Below, piece after piece: positions 22,791 through 33,902 of a DNA stretch of 64,000 bases; the stretch's first letter is position 1, and every line of letters begins with the position of its first letter. The position numbers were made by a program, and so were the translations under genes. Source of the DNA: Erinaceus europaeus (lineage: Eukaryota; Chordata; Mammalia; Eulipotyphla; Erinaceidae). Under the pieces are notes generated by a model, which saw only the letters and a program-made list of their open reading frames with translations, was not told the DNA's origin and ran no database searches. The DNA lies in contig NC_080170.1 in NCBI RefSeq assembly GCF_950295315.1, forward strand, positions 93,666,054 to 93,730,053, given 5' to 3'.

Positions 22791-22804
22791 AAGATACAGA
22801 TATA

Positions 22805-22905
22805 TCAGATCTTTGCTCAACTCTGGTTTATGGTGTTACTAGAGATTGAACCTGGAACTTCAAGCAAGAAAGTCTGTCATTACACTGACTCCCCAGTCCG
22901 TTACC
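22805..22905 (-). repeat. SINE C, antisense
   Basis: TTTGCTCAACTCTGGTTTATG, GATTGAACCTGGAACTTC, then CATTACACTGACTCCCC. Confidence 0.75.
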
Positions 22906-23267
22906 TGACCTCTGGCTAGCCCCTAAGCTAATAATCAACCTCAGGTTATGGTAAAGTTGAGTAAGGTGTACAGGCCAAGAGCTGCCAAAATCAGGTCACT
23001 GGAGTGAAGAAGAGCCTGTTGCTGTACCGCAGAGCAGAGTAGGAGGGTTCTTTCATGATCCCCCTGGGCTTCAGTGTCATTTGGAGCAAGTTGGATAAAA
23101 GGAAAAGGACTATCAGTGAAAAGACACCAAACAGTGAAGAATTTGATAGAAGTGCCATATGCCTTAATCTCATCCTAGGTGATGTCCTTAATTTTCTCAT
23201 TTATATCTTTGGGACGTGTTTTTTTGGTTTTTGTTTGTTTTTTTACCAAGCCACCATCAGTGATCCC

Positions 23268-23316
23268 TGTGCTGACAAATGTGACAGTCAACTTGTGCTG
23301 ACAAATGTGACAGTCA
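23268..23316. repeat. Short tandem duplication (23 bp, twice)
   Basis: TGTGCTGACAAATGTGACAG plus TCA occurs at 23268-23290 and again at 23294-23316, a 26-bp period. Confidence 0.95.
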
Positions 23317-23329
23317 CTTAGTTGACTAC

Positions 23330-23940
23330 TTTATCTTCTTCAAGTACTTCTATCATGTTTGCTTCCATAACAACACATTTCACTTTCTCTTGTCTCCTCT
23401 CCTTTTTGTCAATGCTAGCACTCCTTTTCTATTTGGTTTCTAAGTGCTGGCACAGCTGGGGCTGTTTCCTGGACCATCTATTCCAATCTATTGCTGTTTC
23501 TCATTGACAGCTTCTGAGTTTTAATATCCAATATATATCCAACTATCCAATATATATCAATGATAATTTTACCTATTTCTCTGGCATTCCCATCCAAGAA
23601 ATCCAGATTCCAATTCCAACAGACCTTTTTGACATTTGTTAGAATTTTCAATTGTCATTTTATTTTTTTCTTCATCATTTTTTTATCTACAGATTCCTTT
23701 TTTCTTTTCTTTTTTCAAACCATGTTGCATGCATTATATAAGATCGCTTCATCTTTTCTTTGGAGCCAGGAAGGTATACTTCAATTAATTAATTTAATTA
23801 GACGCAGAATTAAAAGATTCTGAGTATCAGTGTTGGCTAGGTCTAGTCTTTGATACATTTTTTATACTAGTAACTTGTATGTTAAAACTTGGTTGTAGAT
23901 ATGCACTTTCTGAAAGTTAATATCCTGTTCTATTATCATT
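23330..23940. other. MORC1 intron sequence, nothing firm
   Basis: Pyrimidine-rich intron sequence, possibly with an L2-type relic. A duplicated CTATCCAATATATATC occurs at about 23524-23554. No exon. Confidence 0.4.
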
Positions 23941-23952
23941 TACAAAAAACAG

Positions 23953-24006
23953 CTGGAGCAGTGCCCAGAGCAGACAAACAAAAAGCTGAAAATTTGTTTC
24001 AACCAG
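23953..24006 (+). CDS. MORC1: MORC1 coding exon (18 codons)
   Basis: A 54-nt phase-0 exon from an ACAAAAAACAG acceptor to the donor CAACCAG|GTAAGC. It encodes LEQCPEQTNKKLKICFNQ, which differs from the human segment LEQCPEQMNKKLKMCFNQ (from memory) at two positions. The acceptor has an A-rich stretch in place of a good pyrimidine tract, so inclusion could be regulated. Skipping it would preserve the reading frame. Confidence 0.92.
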
Positions 24007-24304
24007 GTAAGCTCCTTTCAGTGCAGTCATTTATATTTTAAATAATCCTCCATTCCAAAGGAGAAATAATGCACATTTCCAAATGTTGGGTTTGGAGAAA
24101 AATTCAATTTGCACTCACTATTCAAGATTTAGATTAATGTGTAGCATATCAGATGTCACAAAACAACATCTTTTTGAATTTTAAAATGCAAATGTTTTCA
24201 CAGCATAAAGCTTATGAAACATTTGGAGAAGGACTACATTTTGAATTGGAGACATTCAGAGTCTATAATAGATTCGTTGAATTCTCAAGACACGATTTTT
24301 TATT

Positions 24305-24770
24305 CTTTAAAATTTATTAGTAATTTAATAGTGTTTTACAAAATTTTAAGAGTTCAAGGGTATACATTTTATACCCACATATGATGTAAGTCACTAAACC
24401 CTCCACCAAAGTTCTGTGTCCCAATCCCTGCCCCCAATAACCACCATACTTCAACAGAGTGAGATACTGGTTTGGTTGTCATTTTTCCTCTGCTAGTTCA
24501 TTTGCTTTAGTAACCTATATTCTGCATATAAGTGAAACCATTGGATAGTTGTCATTCAACTCACTTCCTTTAGATGAATCGTTTCCAGTTCTAGCCATTT
24601 TGTTCCAAATGATACAATTTCTTCTTTTTGATTATAAAGTAGTACTCCACTGCCCACATATCCTATAATTTCTTTATGCAGTAATTTGCCATCTGGCATT
24701 TAGGTTGCTTCCATATTTGGCAATTGGACATAATGCCGCTATAAATGTAGGGGCACATCCTGAGCCCTTC
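24305..24770 (-). repeat. L1 3' end, antisense, old
   Basis: TTATTAGTAATTTAATAGTG, CCACCAAAGTTCTGTGTCC, GCATATAAGTGAAACCATTGG, ATTTAGGTTGCTTCC. This is the antisense layout of an older mammalian L1 ORF2 end and 3' UTR. Confidence 0.75.
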
Positions 24771-25175
24771 CCTATGCCTCCTTTGTCATATCATTATTCA
24801 CTCGCCCAGCCCACACTTTGTGGATCCTAGTCAGTATTGCCTCCTATGTCAACCCTTCCACAGTTATCCTTTGTGAAAGTTGTCTTTGCCATTCTGTATT
24901 TTGAGAGAACCTTAAAAATCTGTTTCAGTATTAATTAAATGCTCTGTCTTGTAGCGTCCTTTTTATATTTTATTTTCTCGCCAACTAGATTACAGAATCC
25001 TTGACATTAATAGTATTCTCACACCCTGTATCCTAACACCATCAATTAGCACCTTTTAGTGCATCCAGGACCTTAAGATTTATGCACTGATTCAAAGTCA
25101 ACAGTCTGTCCTACTGTCTACCTCCAAAGCTGCTCACTTGTATGTCTCTGTTTGCACGATACAAATTTATAGAAA
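24771..25175. other. Possible L2 relic
   Basis: ACTAGATTACAGAATCCTTG resembles the L2 element around 'tagaatgtaagctcc'. Too diverged to call firmly. Confidence 0.3.
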
Positions 25176-25179
25176 CAGT

Positions 25180-25345
25180 ATAATGCTTATGCAAACACCT
25201 TTCATGCTTGAGGCTCCTAGGTCTCAGATTCAGTCCCCAGCACTGCCATAAACCAGAGCTGAGCAGTGCTCTGGTCTCTGTCTCTGTCTCCCTCTCTCTG
25301 TCTTCTTCGCTCTCATAAAGTACATAAAATAGAAATCGATTTTTA
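25180..25345 (+). repeat. SINE C, sense
   Basis: GTATAATGCTTATGCAAAC, B box AGATTCAGTCCCC, CATAAACCAGAGCTGAGCAG, a CT-rich body and an A-rich end. Confidence 0.85.
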
Positions 25346-25651
25346 AAAAAGGAATGAATTGATTTTTCCTTTTAAAAAATTATGAATGTAGTAAACCTAC
25401 CTCACCTTGTGCAAACTTGTTAGCATTCTGGAGCTTCAGAGCTGTTAGAACTCAGACTTTTAAAATTGAAGGTAGAAAATTAAAATCTCAGTTGATCATC
25501 CTACCTTTCAAATCCCATTTTCATTCTGAATTAATAGAGTTGAGTAAGAATTTTTATTTTTGCCACAAACACCTCTACCAACAAAGGTTTAAATAGAATG
25601 AAGACTCACCTTATTACAATTTCCTACTAATTTTAATTAAGATGTTCCTAT

Positions 25652-25945
25652 GGGAGTTGGGCGGTAGCGCAGCGGGTTAAGTGCATGTGGCGCAAAGCAC
25701 AAGGACTGGCGTAAGGATCCTGGTTTGATCCCCCGGCTCTCCACCTGCAGGGGAATTGCTTCACAGGCAGTGAAACAGGTCTGCAGGTGTCTATCTTTCT
25801 CTCCCCCTCTCTGTCTTCCCCTCCTCTCTCCATTTCTCTCCTATCCAACAATGATGACATCAGTAACAATAACAGTAATAACTACAACAATAAAACAACA
25901 AGGGCAGCAAAAGAGAATAAAGATTTTAAAAATTTTAAATAAAAT
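25652..25945 (+). repeat. SINE A, sense
   Basis: Complete copy: head GGGAGTTGGGCGGTAGCGCAG, B-box region GGTTTGATCCCCC, CT-rich middle, tail CAATAAAACAACAAGGGCAG. Confidence 0.95.
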
Positions 25946-26234
25946 AAAATTTTCCTATAACTAGAGAAGTCTTTTTATACTGAGCCTTAAAAATTGTCAA
26001 AAATATTGCCTTTTATAAAAAAACCTTAAAGAGATACAAGTCTGGGAAAAGACAGAAAAATAAATAAAATTGTCTAGTAGTAGGTAAAGAAAATATAGTT
26101 TGTGTGTTACAAAATAATAAACTTTGAGCAACTGAATATGACTAAATGCACTGTGCTAGGGGAACATTTTAAATGTCTCATGATATTAAAATATTTCATT
26201 TTAAACTTTTTGTTTTAAAATAATTATAGAATTA

Positions 26235-26490
26235 CAGGAGGGGGTAGGTGGTGATGCATCTGGTAGGGCACACATGTCACTGTGCACATGAATCTGGTTC
26301 ACATCCCTAGTCCCACTGCGGGGGTTGGGGGATGGATGCTTCATGAGCAGTGAAGCAAAGCCACAGGTGTCTCTGTCTCCCATTGTATCTCTCTGTTTAC
26401 CCTCTATCAATAAATGGCCACTGAGAATGGTGGAATTGTGCAAATAATAAGCCCCAGCAGTAGCTCTGGTGCAAAACATCAATAAAGTAT
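26235..26490 (+). repeat. SINE B, sense
   Basis: Head GGGGGTAGGTGGTGATGCATC, body CAGTGAAGCAAAGCCACAGG, then CAATAAATGGCC with a long-subtype-like end. ATTACAGGAG flanks it at 26230 and 26492, a probable target duplication. Confidence 0.88.
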
Positions 26491-26939
26491 ATTACAGGAG
26501 ATTACAAAATAGTAGAATGTACCTTTCACTCAGTTTCCCGCAGTACTTAACATTTTACATAATTGCATAGCTACAGTACAGTATTGTAAGCAGAGAATCA
26601 AAATCGGTAAAATGTAAAGGGGGAAGGTAAAGCTGGAAGGGGCTGTGAAGCCTAATGTGACCCAGTGGAGAAGATGGCACTTCAGCAGTGGGTCTGAGGT
26701 GTGCAGACAACATATTTTGGGGCTGTGTAAAATTGCACCCAGCAACAACCACAGTCTTACAGAACTACAGTTTTCCTCATGGAAACTACATTTAATTAAC
26801 TTAAAAAATCAAATTTCAAAAACTGATGAGTTATGTGTGTTTCCTTTTTACCATATGTGCTTGTGTGCACCCCCACCCCACCAAAACCAAGACAAAGATC
26901 TCCCTTCATCATGAAACTCTCCCTTATACCATCCTTTAT

Positions 26940-27290
26940 TTTTGTTAACATTTTAAATTAGTGACTTAATAATGGTTTACAAGATTATAAGATTACAGGG
27001 TAATAGTTCCACATCACATCCACTACCAAAGCCTATGATACCCATCATAGTCATACCCACATACACAGGTATCTCTCACCCTGGCAGCCACTGCTAATTT
27101 TCCAACTCTATGACTTGTTACTTTAGTAATAGTGTAGAAATGGAATCATAGTTTGTCACCTCACCATTGGCTTTACTCAGTTAATCTAATGTACTTCCAT
27201 TCCATTTAAGTGTTATTAGTAATAGAATGTTTCTTTTTTATTGTTGGTGATTAATGCTGTTGTTTTTCCATTAATCTTGTTTTGAATGTT
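26940..27290 (-). repeat. L1 3' end, antisense, old
   Basis: AATTAGTGACTTAATAATGG, TTACAAGATTATAAGATTAC, CCACTACCAAAGCCTATG and the diverged ORF2-end region. Confidence 0.65.
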
Positions 27291-27334
27291 TTTTTATCTT
27301 TTAAATATTTTTATTTTTATTTTTATTTATTTAT

Positions 27335-27540
27335 TTTTAATTTGGAGGCAGGCCTTACATATGTTCAATTTCGCTGCCTCAGGTCACTTTTTTATACAGA
27401 GAGGCACAGAGAGGGACAAACAACATAGAACCCAAACTTACTCTCATGCTGTAACATATGTCATGTGGTGCCAAGGCTCAGCCCTGGGCCACATGGATGG
27501 CAAAAGACATTCATCTTCCCCAGTGAGCTATCTCTTGAAT
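27335..27540 (-). repeat. SINE C-like, antisense, old
   Basis: TTATACAGAGAGGCACAGAG, GTCATGTGGTGCCAAGGCTC and CCCAGTGAGCTATCTC fit an antisense tRNA SINE head; diverged. Confidence 0.45.
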
Positions 27541-28490
27541 TCTGTTGTTGCTTTTAGTAAAATTAAAAAAAAATATTGGATATTGTTTAGGATTGCACAA
27601 GATATACAGTTCTAGATTTCTGGAAATTAAGAATTCTGGTAGCATCTCAATTATCTAAGGCTCTGTGGTTATTCCAGCTGAGCTTAATTACTTGCCCCAA
27701 TCCACCTTAAGGTCATCATAGGAGATAGCCTTTCCCTGAGATTAACTGAAATCTCCACTGGAAGCATTTTTGAAGCTTCCTACAGGTAATGATTGCAGCC
27801 TTAGTTGTAAGTCATCAGTTTCTTATAGATTGAGTTGTAGGTGGTTAAAGGTGAATTCCTTCAAGATCTCAGAATATAGCCTAGATTCCAATGCAGAATT
27901 GAGCCATGTATCTGAAATCCCTTTGCTGTGAGTGCTGTATATCTGCTCTCCAAACTTCCTACCACTTAGCGCTAATTGGGTCAGGCACTGAAAATATACA
28001 GATGAATGAATCTTTTTTTAGCACTGAAACTGTACTCTAGAGGCAGAGACAAATAATAAACAATATTGTGTCACATAGTGAGAGATACTAAATACATAAA
28101 AAGATAATGTGATCTTCTATAAAACAATAATTACACAAAGGCCAGGGGAGAGAGTATGTATGTTGGGGAAGAAGAGGCTACTGCAGATGCTGTGAATAAG
28201 GAATTTCTGAGCCATGCTTCAACACAGACCTGAGGCAAGGAGTGAACTTTGTGTCGATCTGAGGTTGAACTTACTGTCCAGAGAAAGCATCAAGTGAAAC
28301 ATTTGAGGCAGCAGTGATCTTGGTCTTTTACTGGAAGAAAGAGACTTAGAAATCTAGAAATAACAAGTATGGGTAGATACCATTATCTAGTTCCTAGTGC
28401 ATCACTTAAGCATCAAGCAATCTAAGGTTAAAAACTTAAACCGTCTTTATATAGCAATCAACAAACTTCACAAATAGTCTCAACTGTAAT
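27541..28490. other. MORC1 intron sequence, nothing firm
   Basis: About 1 kb with no exon and no young repeat. The stretch 27650-27900 has the texture of an old interspersed repeat, but I cannot name it. Confidence 0.35.
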
Positions 28491-28494
28491 AGAC

Positions 28495-28498
<4 letters not shown>

Positions 28499-28546
<48 letters not shown>
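28499..28546. repeat. (GT)24 microsatellite
   Basis: Long perfect GT repeat, likely polymorphic. Confidence 0.97.
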
Positions 28547-28547
<1 letters not shown>

Positions 28548-28656
28548 TGTCTAAGTGCGCACAGTGCCAATGTTTGTTTGTCACTATGGAGTGATATTTG
28601 AGCCCTTGTTCCCAAATACTCTCCTCAACTAATAGCACATCCAAGCATAATAATTA

Positions 28657-28955
28657 GGGCCTGGAGATATATCTTACTACACATGCAGCATGTGGGAGCA
28701 TCATGGGTAGCACTAAGGAAACTCCATGGATGGTGAAATGGTACCTTGATCTCTCTTTTTTAATTTTTTAAATTTCTTTATTGGGGGGGTTAATGTTTTA
28801 CAGTTGACAGTATATGCAGTTGTTTATACATTCATAGTATTTCTCAGTTTTCCACATAACAATACAACCTCCACTAGGTCCTCTGCCATAATGTTCTAGG
28901 ACCTTGGTCTCTCTTTCTCTCTCTCCCCACCTCAATACAGAGAGTAAAAATTGGG
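28657..28955 (+). repeat. Old tRNA SINE, sense, split by an L1 3' end
   Basis: The SINE begins GGGCCTGGAGATATATCTTAC and resumes after the L1 fragment with a CT-rich stretch. A flanking repeat ACCTTG(A/G)TCTCTCTTT lies on both sides of the L1 fragment. Confidence 0.7.
28757..28905 (-). repeat. L1 3' end, antisense
   Basis: TTTCTTTATTGGGGGGGTTAATG, TTTACAGTTGACAGTATATG, TTTCCACATAACAATACAACC, CCACTAGGTCCTCTGCC: a short 5'-truncated insertion of the youngest L1 type in the window. Confidence 0.9.
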
Positions 28956-29269
28956 TCTATAATTTGGTGGTGAACATAGTGTGGAATTATACCCTATAAT
29001 CTCATAAACCACTATTAAATTACAAATTTAAAAATTTGGGTCTAAGAAGCATCACAGTGATAGTTCACAGTTTCATTCCTTGGTGCTGCACACTCAAAAG
29101 AAGAAATATAAGTATCTGTGGGACAGGTTACTAGCATTAATCCAAAGAGAATGCTGTGACTCAAGGTTTTACTACTATTTAATAGATAACCCACACCTTT
29201 TTCTCAAGTGTAATATTTTCTGTGCCTTACTTGTACTTTCGCCAATAGTATATGATATTTCCATACTAG

Positions 29270-29405
29270 TATGATCTCCTTCTGTAGACTAGTATCCTCG
29301 TGAGGGCAAAAGCTAAACCTGAACATGTCTTTGTATCACATATAATTGAATTCTGTACTATGAACTTAAGAACTAGTAACTGAATGTTTATTAAGTAGAA
29401 GTAAT
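29270..29405 (+). repeat. L2-like relic
   Basis: TGTAGACTAGTATCCTCGTG with AGGGCAAAAGC, then CTGAATGTTTATTAAG, parallels the L2 3' end. Confidence 0.45.
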
Positions 29406-29689
29406 TATATTTAGGTAGGTTTCCTGGTTTTTGTTTTGTTTTGCTTAAAGAAAATTATAGAGGAGGAACTCAACTAAGGAAGGCTTAATGAGGAAAACAT
29501 GGAGAGTGCATGAGAATAGCCTGTAACATATATTAGGGAGTGTGGTGGAGGGATTGCTGACAGGTGAAATAGATGATGACAGAGGATACTATTTACAATT
29601 TTCCTGCTACCCTGTCATTGGTAACACAGAAATCTCCTTATTACAAAATGCTCAAAAAAACCCCCCAAGATTTACCTTGTCTCTCTTTT

Positions 29690-29855
29690 CTCAGTATATA
29701 TGTAATCTTGGATAGAGTCAAAGAGGAGAAATAATCACAGTACTGCTTTACCATGCACAGAAATTCTCCTGATATTGACACACAGTATCCGAGTCTTGAA
29801 CCTAGGCCTGCACACATAGCAAAGTGTGTGTTTTCTCCCAGCCTTCAGTTTTTTT
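29690..29855 (-). repeat. SINE B, antisense, old
   Basis: ACAGTACTGCTTTACCATGC, GTCTTGAACCTAGGCCTGC and a pyrimidine end follow the antisense family B order. Confidence 0.6.
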
Positions 29856-30292
29856 TTAAGTTTTTTTTTTTTTATGAAAAGGAAACAGTAACAAAACCAT
29901 AGGACAAGAGGGGTACAACTTTGCACAATTCCCAACACCAGAACTCTGTATCCCATCCCCTCCCCTGATAGCTTTCCTATTCTTTAACCCTCTGGGAGTA
30001 TGGACCCAAGGTCATTGTGGGATGCAGAAAGTTGAAGGTAATTGTAATTACCTTCTGTAATTGCTTCCCCACTGAACATGGGCGATGACAAGTCGATCCA
30101 TACTCCCAGCCGGTATCTCTCTTTCCCTAGTGGGGAAGGGCTCTGGGGAATCAGAGCTCCAGGACACATTGGTGGCATTGTCTGTCCAGGGAAGTCTGGT
30201 CGGCATCGTGCTAACATCTGGAACCTGGTGGTTGACAAGAGAGTTAACATACAAAGCCAAACAAATTGTTGACCAATCATAGACCTAAACAG
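29856..30292 (-). repeat. Family R 3' end, antisense
   Basis: Poly-T edge, GAAAAGGAAACAGTAAC, GGACAAGAGGGGTACAAC, CTGGGAGTATGGACCC, ending near TTGACCAATCATAGACC. CAGCCTTCAG precedes (29839-) and follows (30290-) it, a target duplication of about 12 bp (CAGCCTTCAGTT / CAGCCTTCAGGT). Confidence 0.9.
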
Positions 30293-31055
30293 CCTTCAGG
30301 TTTTTTTTTTGTTTTGTTTTGTTTTTACTACAAGCTTAATGTCTTTTGAAATAGAAGCATTTGGCCATTACATTACTTCCTTTACTCTGTGAGTGCCTTA
30401 GGCACAATATGAGCTCTTGGAAAGCAACCAAGACTCTTGGATTAGTTAGAGTCATATGAATAAGTATATGATCATACACTTTACATCAAGATTAGGACCG
30501 CAGAAAGAGTGACAAAGCAAAAATTCTGCTTGCTATGGTATCTGTGCTTTTAGGATGCTACCAACCAGAACAACCAGAACTGTAAATCAGATGATGTCAC
30601 TTTCCAAGAAAACCAGAGTGACCAGCCAGTTTGTCACCACCTATGAATTAGTGGTGCTGTTAAGACTGGATCCCTGGAACCTGTGTTCTGTGTGCCTTGA
30701 ATCATCTGGCATCACCTTTGAGAGAACAAATCCCGAGTATTACTGGGTCCCTTCTTTATTCCATACCAAGACTTCCTAAGCTCACTGTGATGTGTTTCTG
30801 CTTTGCTACTCCTTTTATTACAGTTCCTGCTCTATTGTACATGATTACCCCCTCTCTTTTCCTTTTTCATCAGATTGTAATTTCCCTAAGGCTATAAACA
30901 TGTTTTAAATTCAGACAACTCATAGATGCTATTGAAATATTAGATTGTTACTATTACACATTGTAGAACTGGAAAATGATGTTGTTTTCTGATACTTTAG
31001 GGAAGGTAATACTCTTAAAATATATAGTTAAATTGTTTTTAAAAATCACCCTCAG
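30293..31055. other. MORC1 intron sequence with L2-like patch
   Basis: The 30780-30960 part (AGATTGTAATTTCCCTAAGG) resembles L2 in sense. The open frame at 30555-30779 is not supported by phase or resemblance. Confidence 0.35.
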
Positions 31056-31250
31056 ATTCAGAATGTTTGGATGGCCCAGTATGAGAAAAACCTAAAGAGA
31101 AAAATGCAGTCCATTATCTTTGATGCCAATAGAAGAGGAGTGGTTAATGAAATATCCTTGGGGCAATGTGAAGGAAGAAGAAAAGTTACTGAAGATAAAC
31201 TGAGTGCTCTTCGTGGAAAATTAGCAGTACTCTTGCAGAAACTTCACCTG
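31056..31250 (+). CDS. MORC1: MORC1 coding exon, C-terminal helical region
   Basis: A 195-nt phase-0 exon of 65 codons, acceptor ATCACCCTCAG and donor CACCTG|GTAAGT. It begins IQNVWMAQYEKNLKRKMQSI and includes NEISLGQCEGRRKVTEDKL before ending LRGKLAVLLQKLHL. It is the best-conserved part of MORC1 in this window. The basic stretch KNLKRKM and the leucine-spaced end suggest a coiled coil, in keeping with C-terminal coiled coils in MORC proteins. This is a family-based inference, since no structure prediction was run. Skipping this exon would also be in frame. Confidence 0.95.
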
Positions 31251-31779
31251 GTAAGTGATAAAATTTTTATTTGAGTCATGGGAATGTGCTTTTTTGAAAG
31301 AGCACTCAGCTAACTATACCTCCTAACCTCATCATACATTTCCTGACCTTTAAACAAGTCATTTATTGGAGTTCCAGCTCTCCCTATAAGAATAATGAAA
31401 TCATGGACTTCTGAAAGTATATATTAAAATATTTCTAAAGGTATATTTTTTTCTCTTAGCAGAATCAGAACCATTGCTTGTACTGTAGTTATAGTTTGAT
31501 TACTTCCAGTGTCGTTTCAATAACATGTTTGCTGTAGGAAATGTTTTCTTTTCAGACAGCAAAATATGTTAATTTATTTTAATCTTAATGCATAAATAAA
31601 AATAGACTCATCTAGTCTTAGAGGAGAGGTTGGAGAGGTCAGGAAATATCATGAAGTATGTTTGTTAGAAAAACTGAACTTACCTCTCCTGAGGAAAGAG
31701 CACTTTTGTTCTAACATTTCTGATCAGCAATAAGTGGGGTTGTTTCCCACACTAAGCTGTTTTGCTTAGTTAAGAATAT
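31251..31779. other. MORC1 last intron, 5' part, nothing recognised
   Basis: AT-rich sequence following the penultimate exon. Nothing identified. Confidence 0.45.
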
Positions 31780-32122
31780 AGGCGGGGTTGAGCAGTGGCA
31801 CAGTGGGTTAAGCACACGTGACGCAAAGAGCAAGGCGTAAGGATCCTTTGAGCCCCCTGCTCCCCACCTGCAGGGGAGTTGCTTCATAGGCGGTGAAGCA
31901 GGTCTGCAGATGTCTATCTTTCTCTCCCCCTCTCTGTCTTCCCCTCCTCTCTCCATTTCTCTCTGTCCTATCCAACAACGAACAACATCAACAATGGTAA
32001 TAATAATAACCACAACGAGGCTATAACAGCAAGGGCAACAAAAGGAGGGAAAAATGGCCTCCGGGAGTGGTGGATTCATGGTGCAGGCACCGAGCCCAGC
32101 AATAACCCTGGAGGAAAAAAAA
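31780..32122 (+). repeat. SINE A long variant, sense
   Basis: Head GGCGGGGTTGAGCAGTGGCAC, body, AACAACGAACAACATC tail, and the long-subtype end CAATAACCCTGGAGGAAA. Confidence 0.93.
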
Positions 32123-32124
32123 AT

Positions 32125-32710
32125 TAGGCAAGGATGTGTTTTTTTCCTTTGGATATATCCCCAGAAGAGGAATTTCTGGGTCTAAGATAGGTACATTTCT
32201 AGCTTTCTGGGAATTCTCCAGACTGCTCTCCACAGGGCATGGACCAATTTACATTCCTACCAGTAGTATAGAAGGGTTCCTTTACCCCTGCAACCTCACC
32301 ATTTGAAATACTACTCAGCTGTTAAGAATGATGAATTAACTTCCTTCACCTCATCCTGGATAGAGCTTGAAGAAATCCTGTTAAGTGAAATAATCCAGAA
32401 AGAGATGGATGAATATAAGATGATCTCACTCATGAGCAGAACATAAGAAACCAAGACGGAAAGGGGAAACACAAAGTAAAACTTTTCACTGGGCTTGGTG
32501 TATTGCACCAAAGAAAAGGACTCTGTGGAAGGAGGAGTTGGGGGAAGGGGACTTTGAGGTTCTTGTGCATGACAATAGAAAATGTCTTTTGGCTGGGGGT
32601 GAGAGTGCTTTGATGAATGAAGCCTATCTTCATAATATGAGAAGGTTTACCCATGTATTAGCAACTATACTCTAAACACCCCCCAATAAAAGTAAAATAA
32701 AATAAAATGA
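32125..32710 (+). repeat. L1 3' end with inverted 5' segment
   Basis: Bases 32125-32300 are antisense ORF2 sequence (compare 59850-59980: TACATTTCTAGCTTTCTGGG, CAGACTGCTCTCCACAGGG). From about 32303 the sequence is sense ORF2 end plus 3' UTR (ATACTACTCAGCTGTTAAG, TTGCACCAAAGAAAAGGAC, CCCCCAATAAAAG). This head-to-head layout is typical of twin priming during L1 insertion. Confidence 0.85.
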
Positions 32711-32724
32711 AGAAAAAGAATGTA

Positions 32725-32935
32725 GGTGAGGAAGTGGGTAGCTGCTCACTTGATAAAGAGCATGTTACCACCCCCTACCTCCAAGGGGAAAGCTTCACAA
32801 GTAGTGGAGAAGTGCTATAAGTATCTCTCCTTCTTTTGGTCTCTCTCCATCTCTGTCACTCTATTAAAAATGTGGCCTCCAGGCGTGTGCAGGAAGCCCC
32901 AGAAATAACCCTGTTGGCAAATATATATATTCAAA
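32725..32935 (+). repeat. SINE B, sense
   Basis: GAAGTGGGTAGCTGCTCAC, CCAAGGGGAAAGCTTCAC, CT-rich body, then CAGAAATAACCCTGTTGGC. Part of the head is missing. Confidence 0.75.
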
Positions 32936-33850
32936 AGAGAAGATCCTTTTCCTCTAGAGAGATTATGTAGGCTAAAATGAAAATATTAGATTATTAAAAT
33001 GAAAAATGGATAATTAATGATGACATACATAGTAATGATACATGTACTTCTAGCAACACTACCACTTAAGACAATTATTCAGGTTTGTTTATTGTTAAGT
33101 GAGTGGGATCTGAATAGATCGGATTTTAGATATAAGTGACTATATAGGATAGCAAATGTGTAAAAGGCTGGGTATAAAATTTGGTACATGATAAGGTTTC
33201 AGAGGTTATTGTTGTGTCTTTAGTAAGGAAAAACAGAGAGACAAAAAAAAACTCTGAATACTAGTAATAAAATACCACAATATATTTTAAAAAATCATAA
33301 ATTATTGGTTCTCCCAATAATAAACTATATATGACTAAGCAAAAAAAAAAAAAGGAAGGAATAATAATAATATACTATTCTTTCTATGCTAACCCTTTGG
33401 GTTCTCCCAGAGTAGCCAGGATAATTATACTAATTTAATTTGCTTTATTTTTTTCTCAAAGCTTGATTTAGAGGAGAGACTATTTTGGCATGAATATTAT
33501 GAGACTCTGTACCCATTGTCATTAAAGAGGTGACAAGGGATTCCTAAGTATTATTTACTCTTAATCCCCATTTGAAATGTCCATTTCCACGGTCTCTAGT
33601 CTCAAAGTAACTGATGTGGAGTAGACCAAAGAGAGATATGAGAAGAAATAGACCAGAAGCAGATGTAATGGAGCAGGCACATGAAGATGCAGAGGTTGGA
33701 ACCAACCTACAGTCCTAGGAAGAAGTTCATTCTGACAGGCAGAAAGCAGGAACTAAAGAATTAGACTACACCCTAGTAAATAAACAGAACAGTCAGTATG
33801 TCAGCATGTGTCAAGGTCAGTGACTGTTAATAAAGAAGAAAGGAAGAAAA
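32936..33850. other. MORC1 last intron, nothing recognised
   Basis: About 0.9 kb of AT-rich sequence without exon or named repeat. Confidence 0.45.
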
Positions 33851-33853
33851 AGA

Positions 33854-33902
33854 AAGGAAGGAAGGAAGGAAGGAAGGAAGGAAGGAAGGAAGGAAGGAAG
33901 GA
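33854..33902. repeat. (GGAA)12 microsatellite
   Basis: Perfect GGAA run with A-rich edge. GGAA microsatellites can bind ETS factors, but nothing here indicates such a role. Confidence 0.95.

Noticed and set aside
22991..23200. 69-codon minus-strand frame with a hydrophobic stretch as a pseudogene
   Set aside because: I could not match it to any family, and there are no poly(A) tail or flanking repeats.
23966..24006. Alternative acceptor within the 54-nt MORC1 exon (frame reading ADKQKAENLF)
   Set aside because: The phase 0 reading LEQCPEQ...CFNQ matches human MORC1 and fits the upstream exon, which ends in phase 0.
30555..30779. Possible extra MORC1 exon upstream of 31056
   Set aside because: Exons 23953-24006 and 31056-31250 already join in phase 0 and match human with nothing missing between them.
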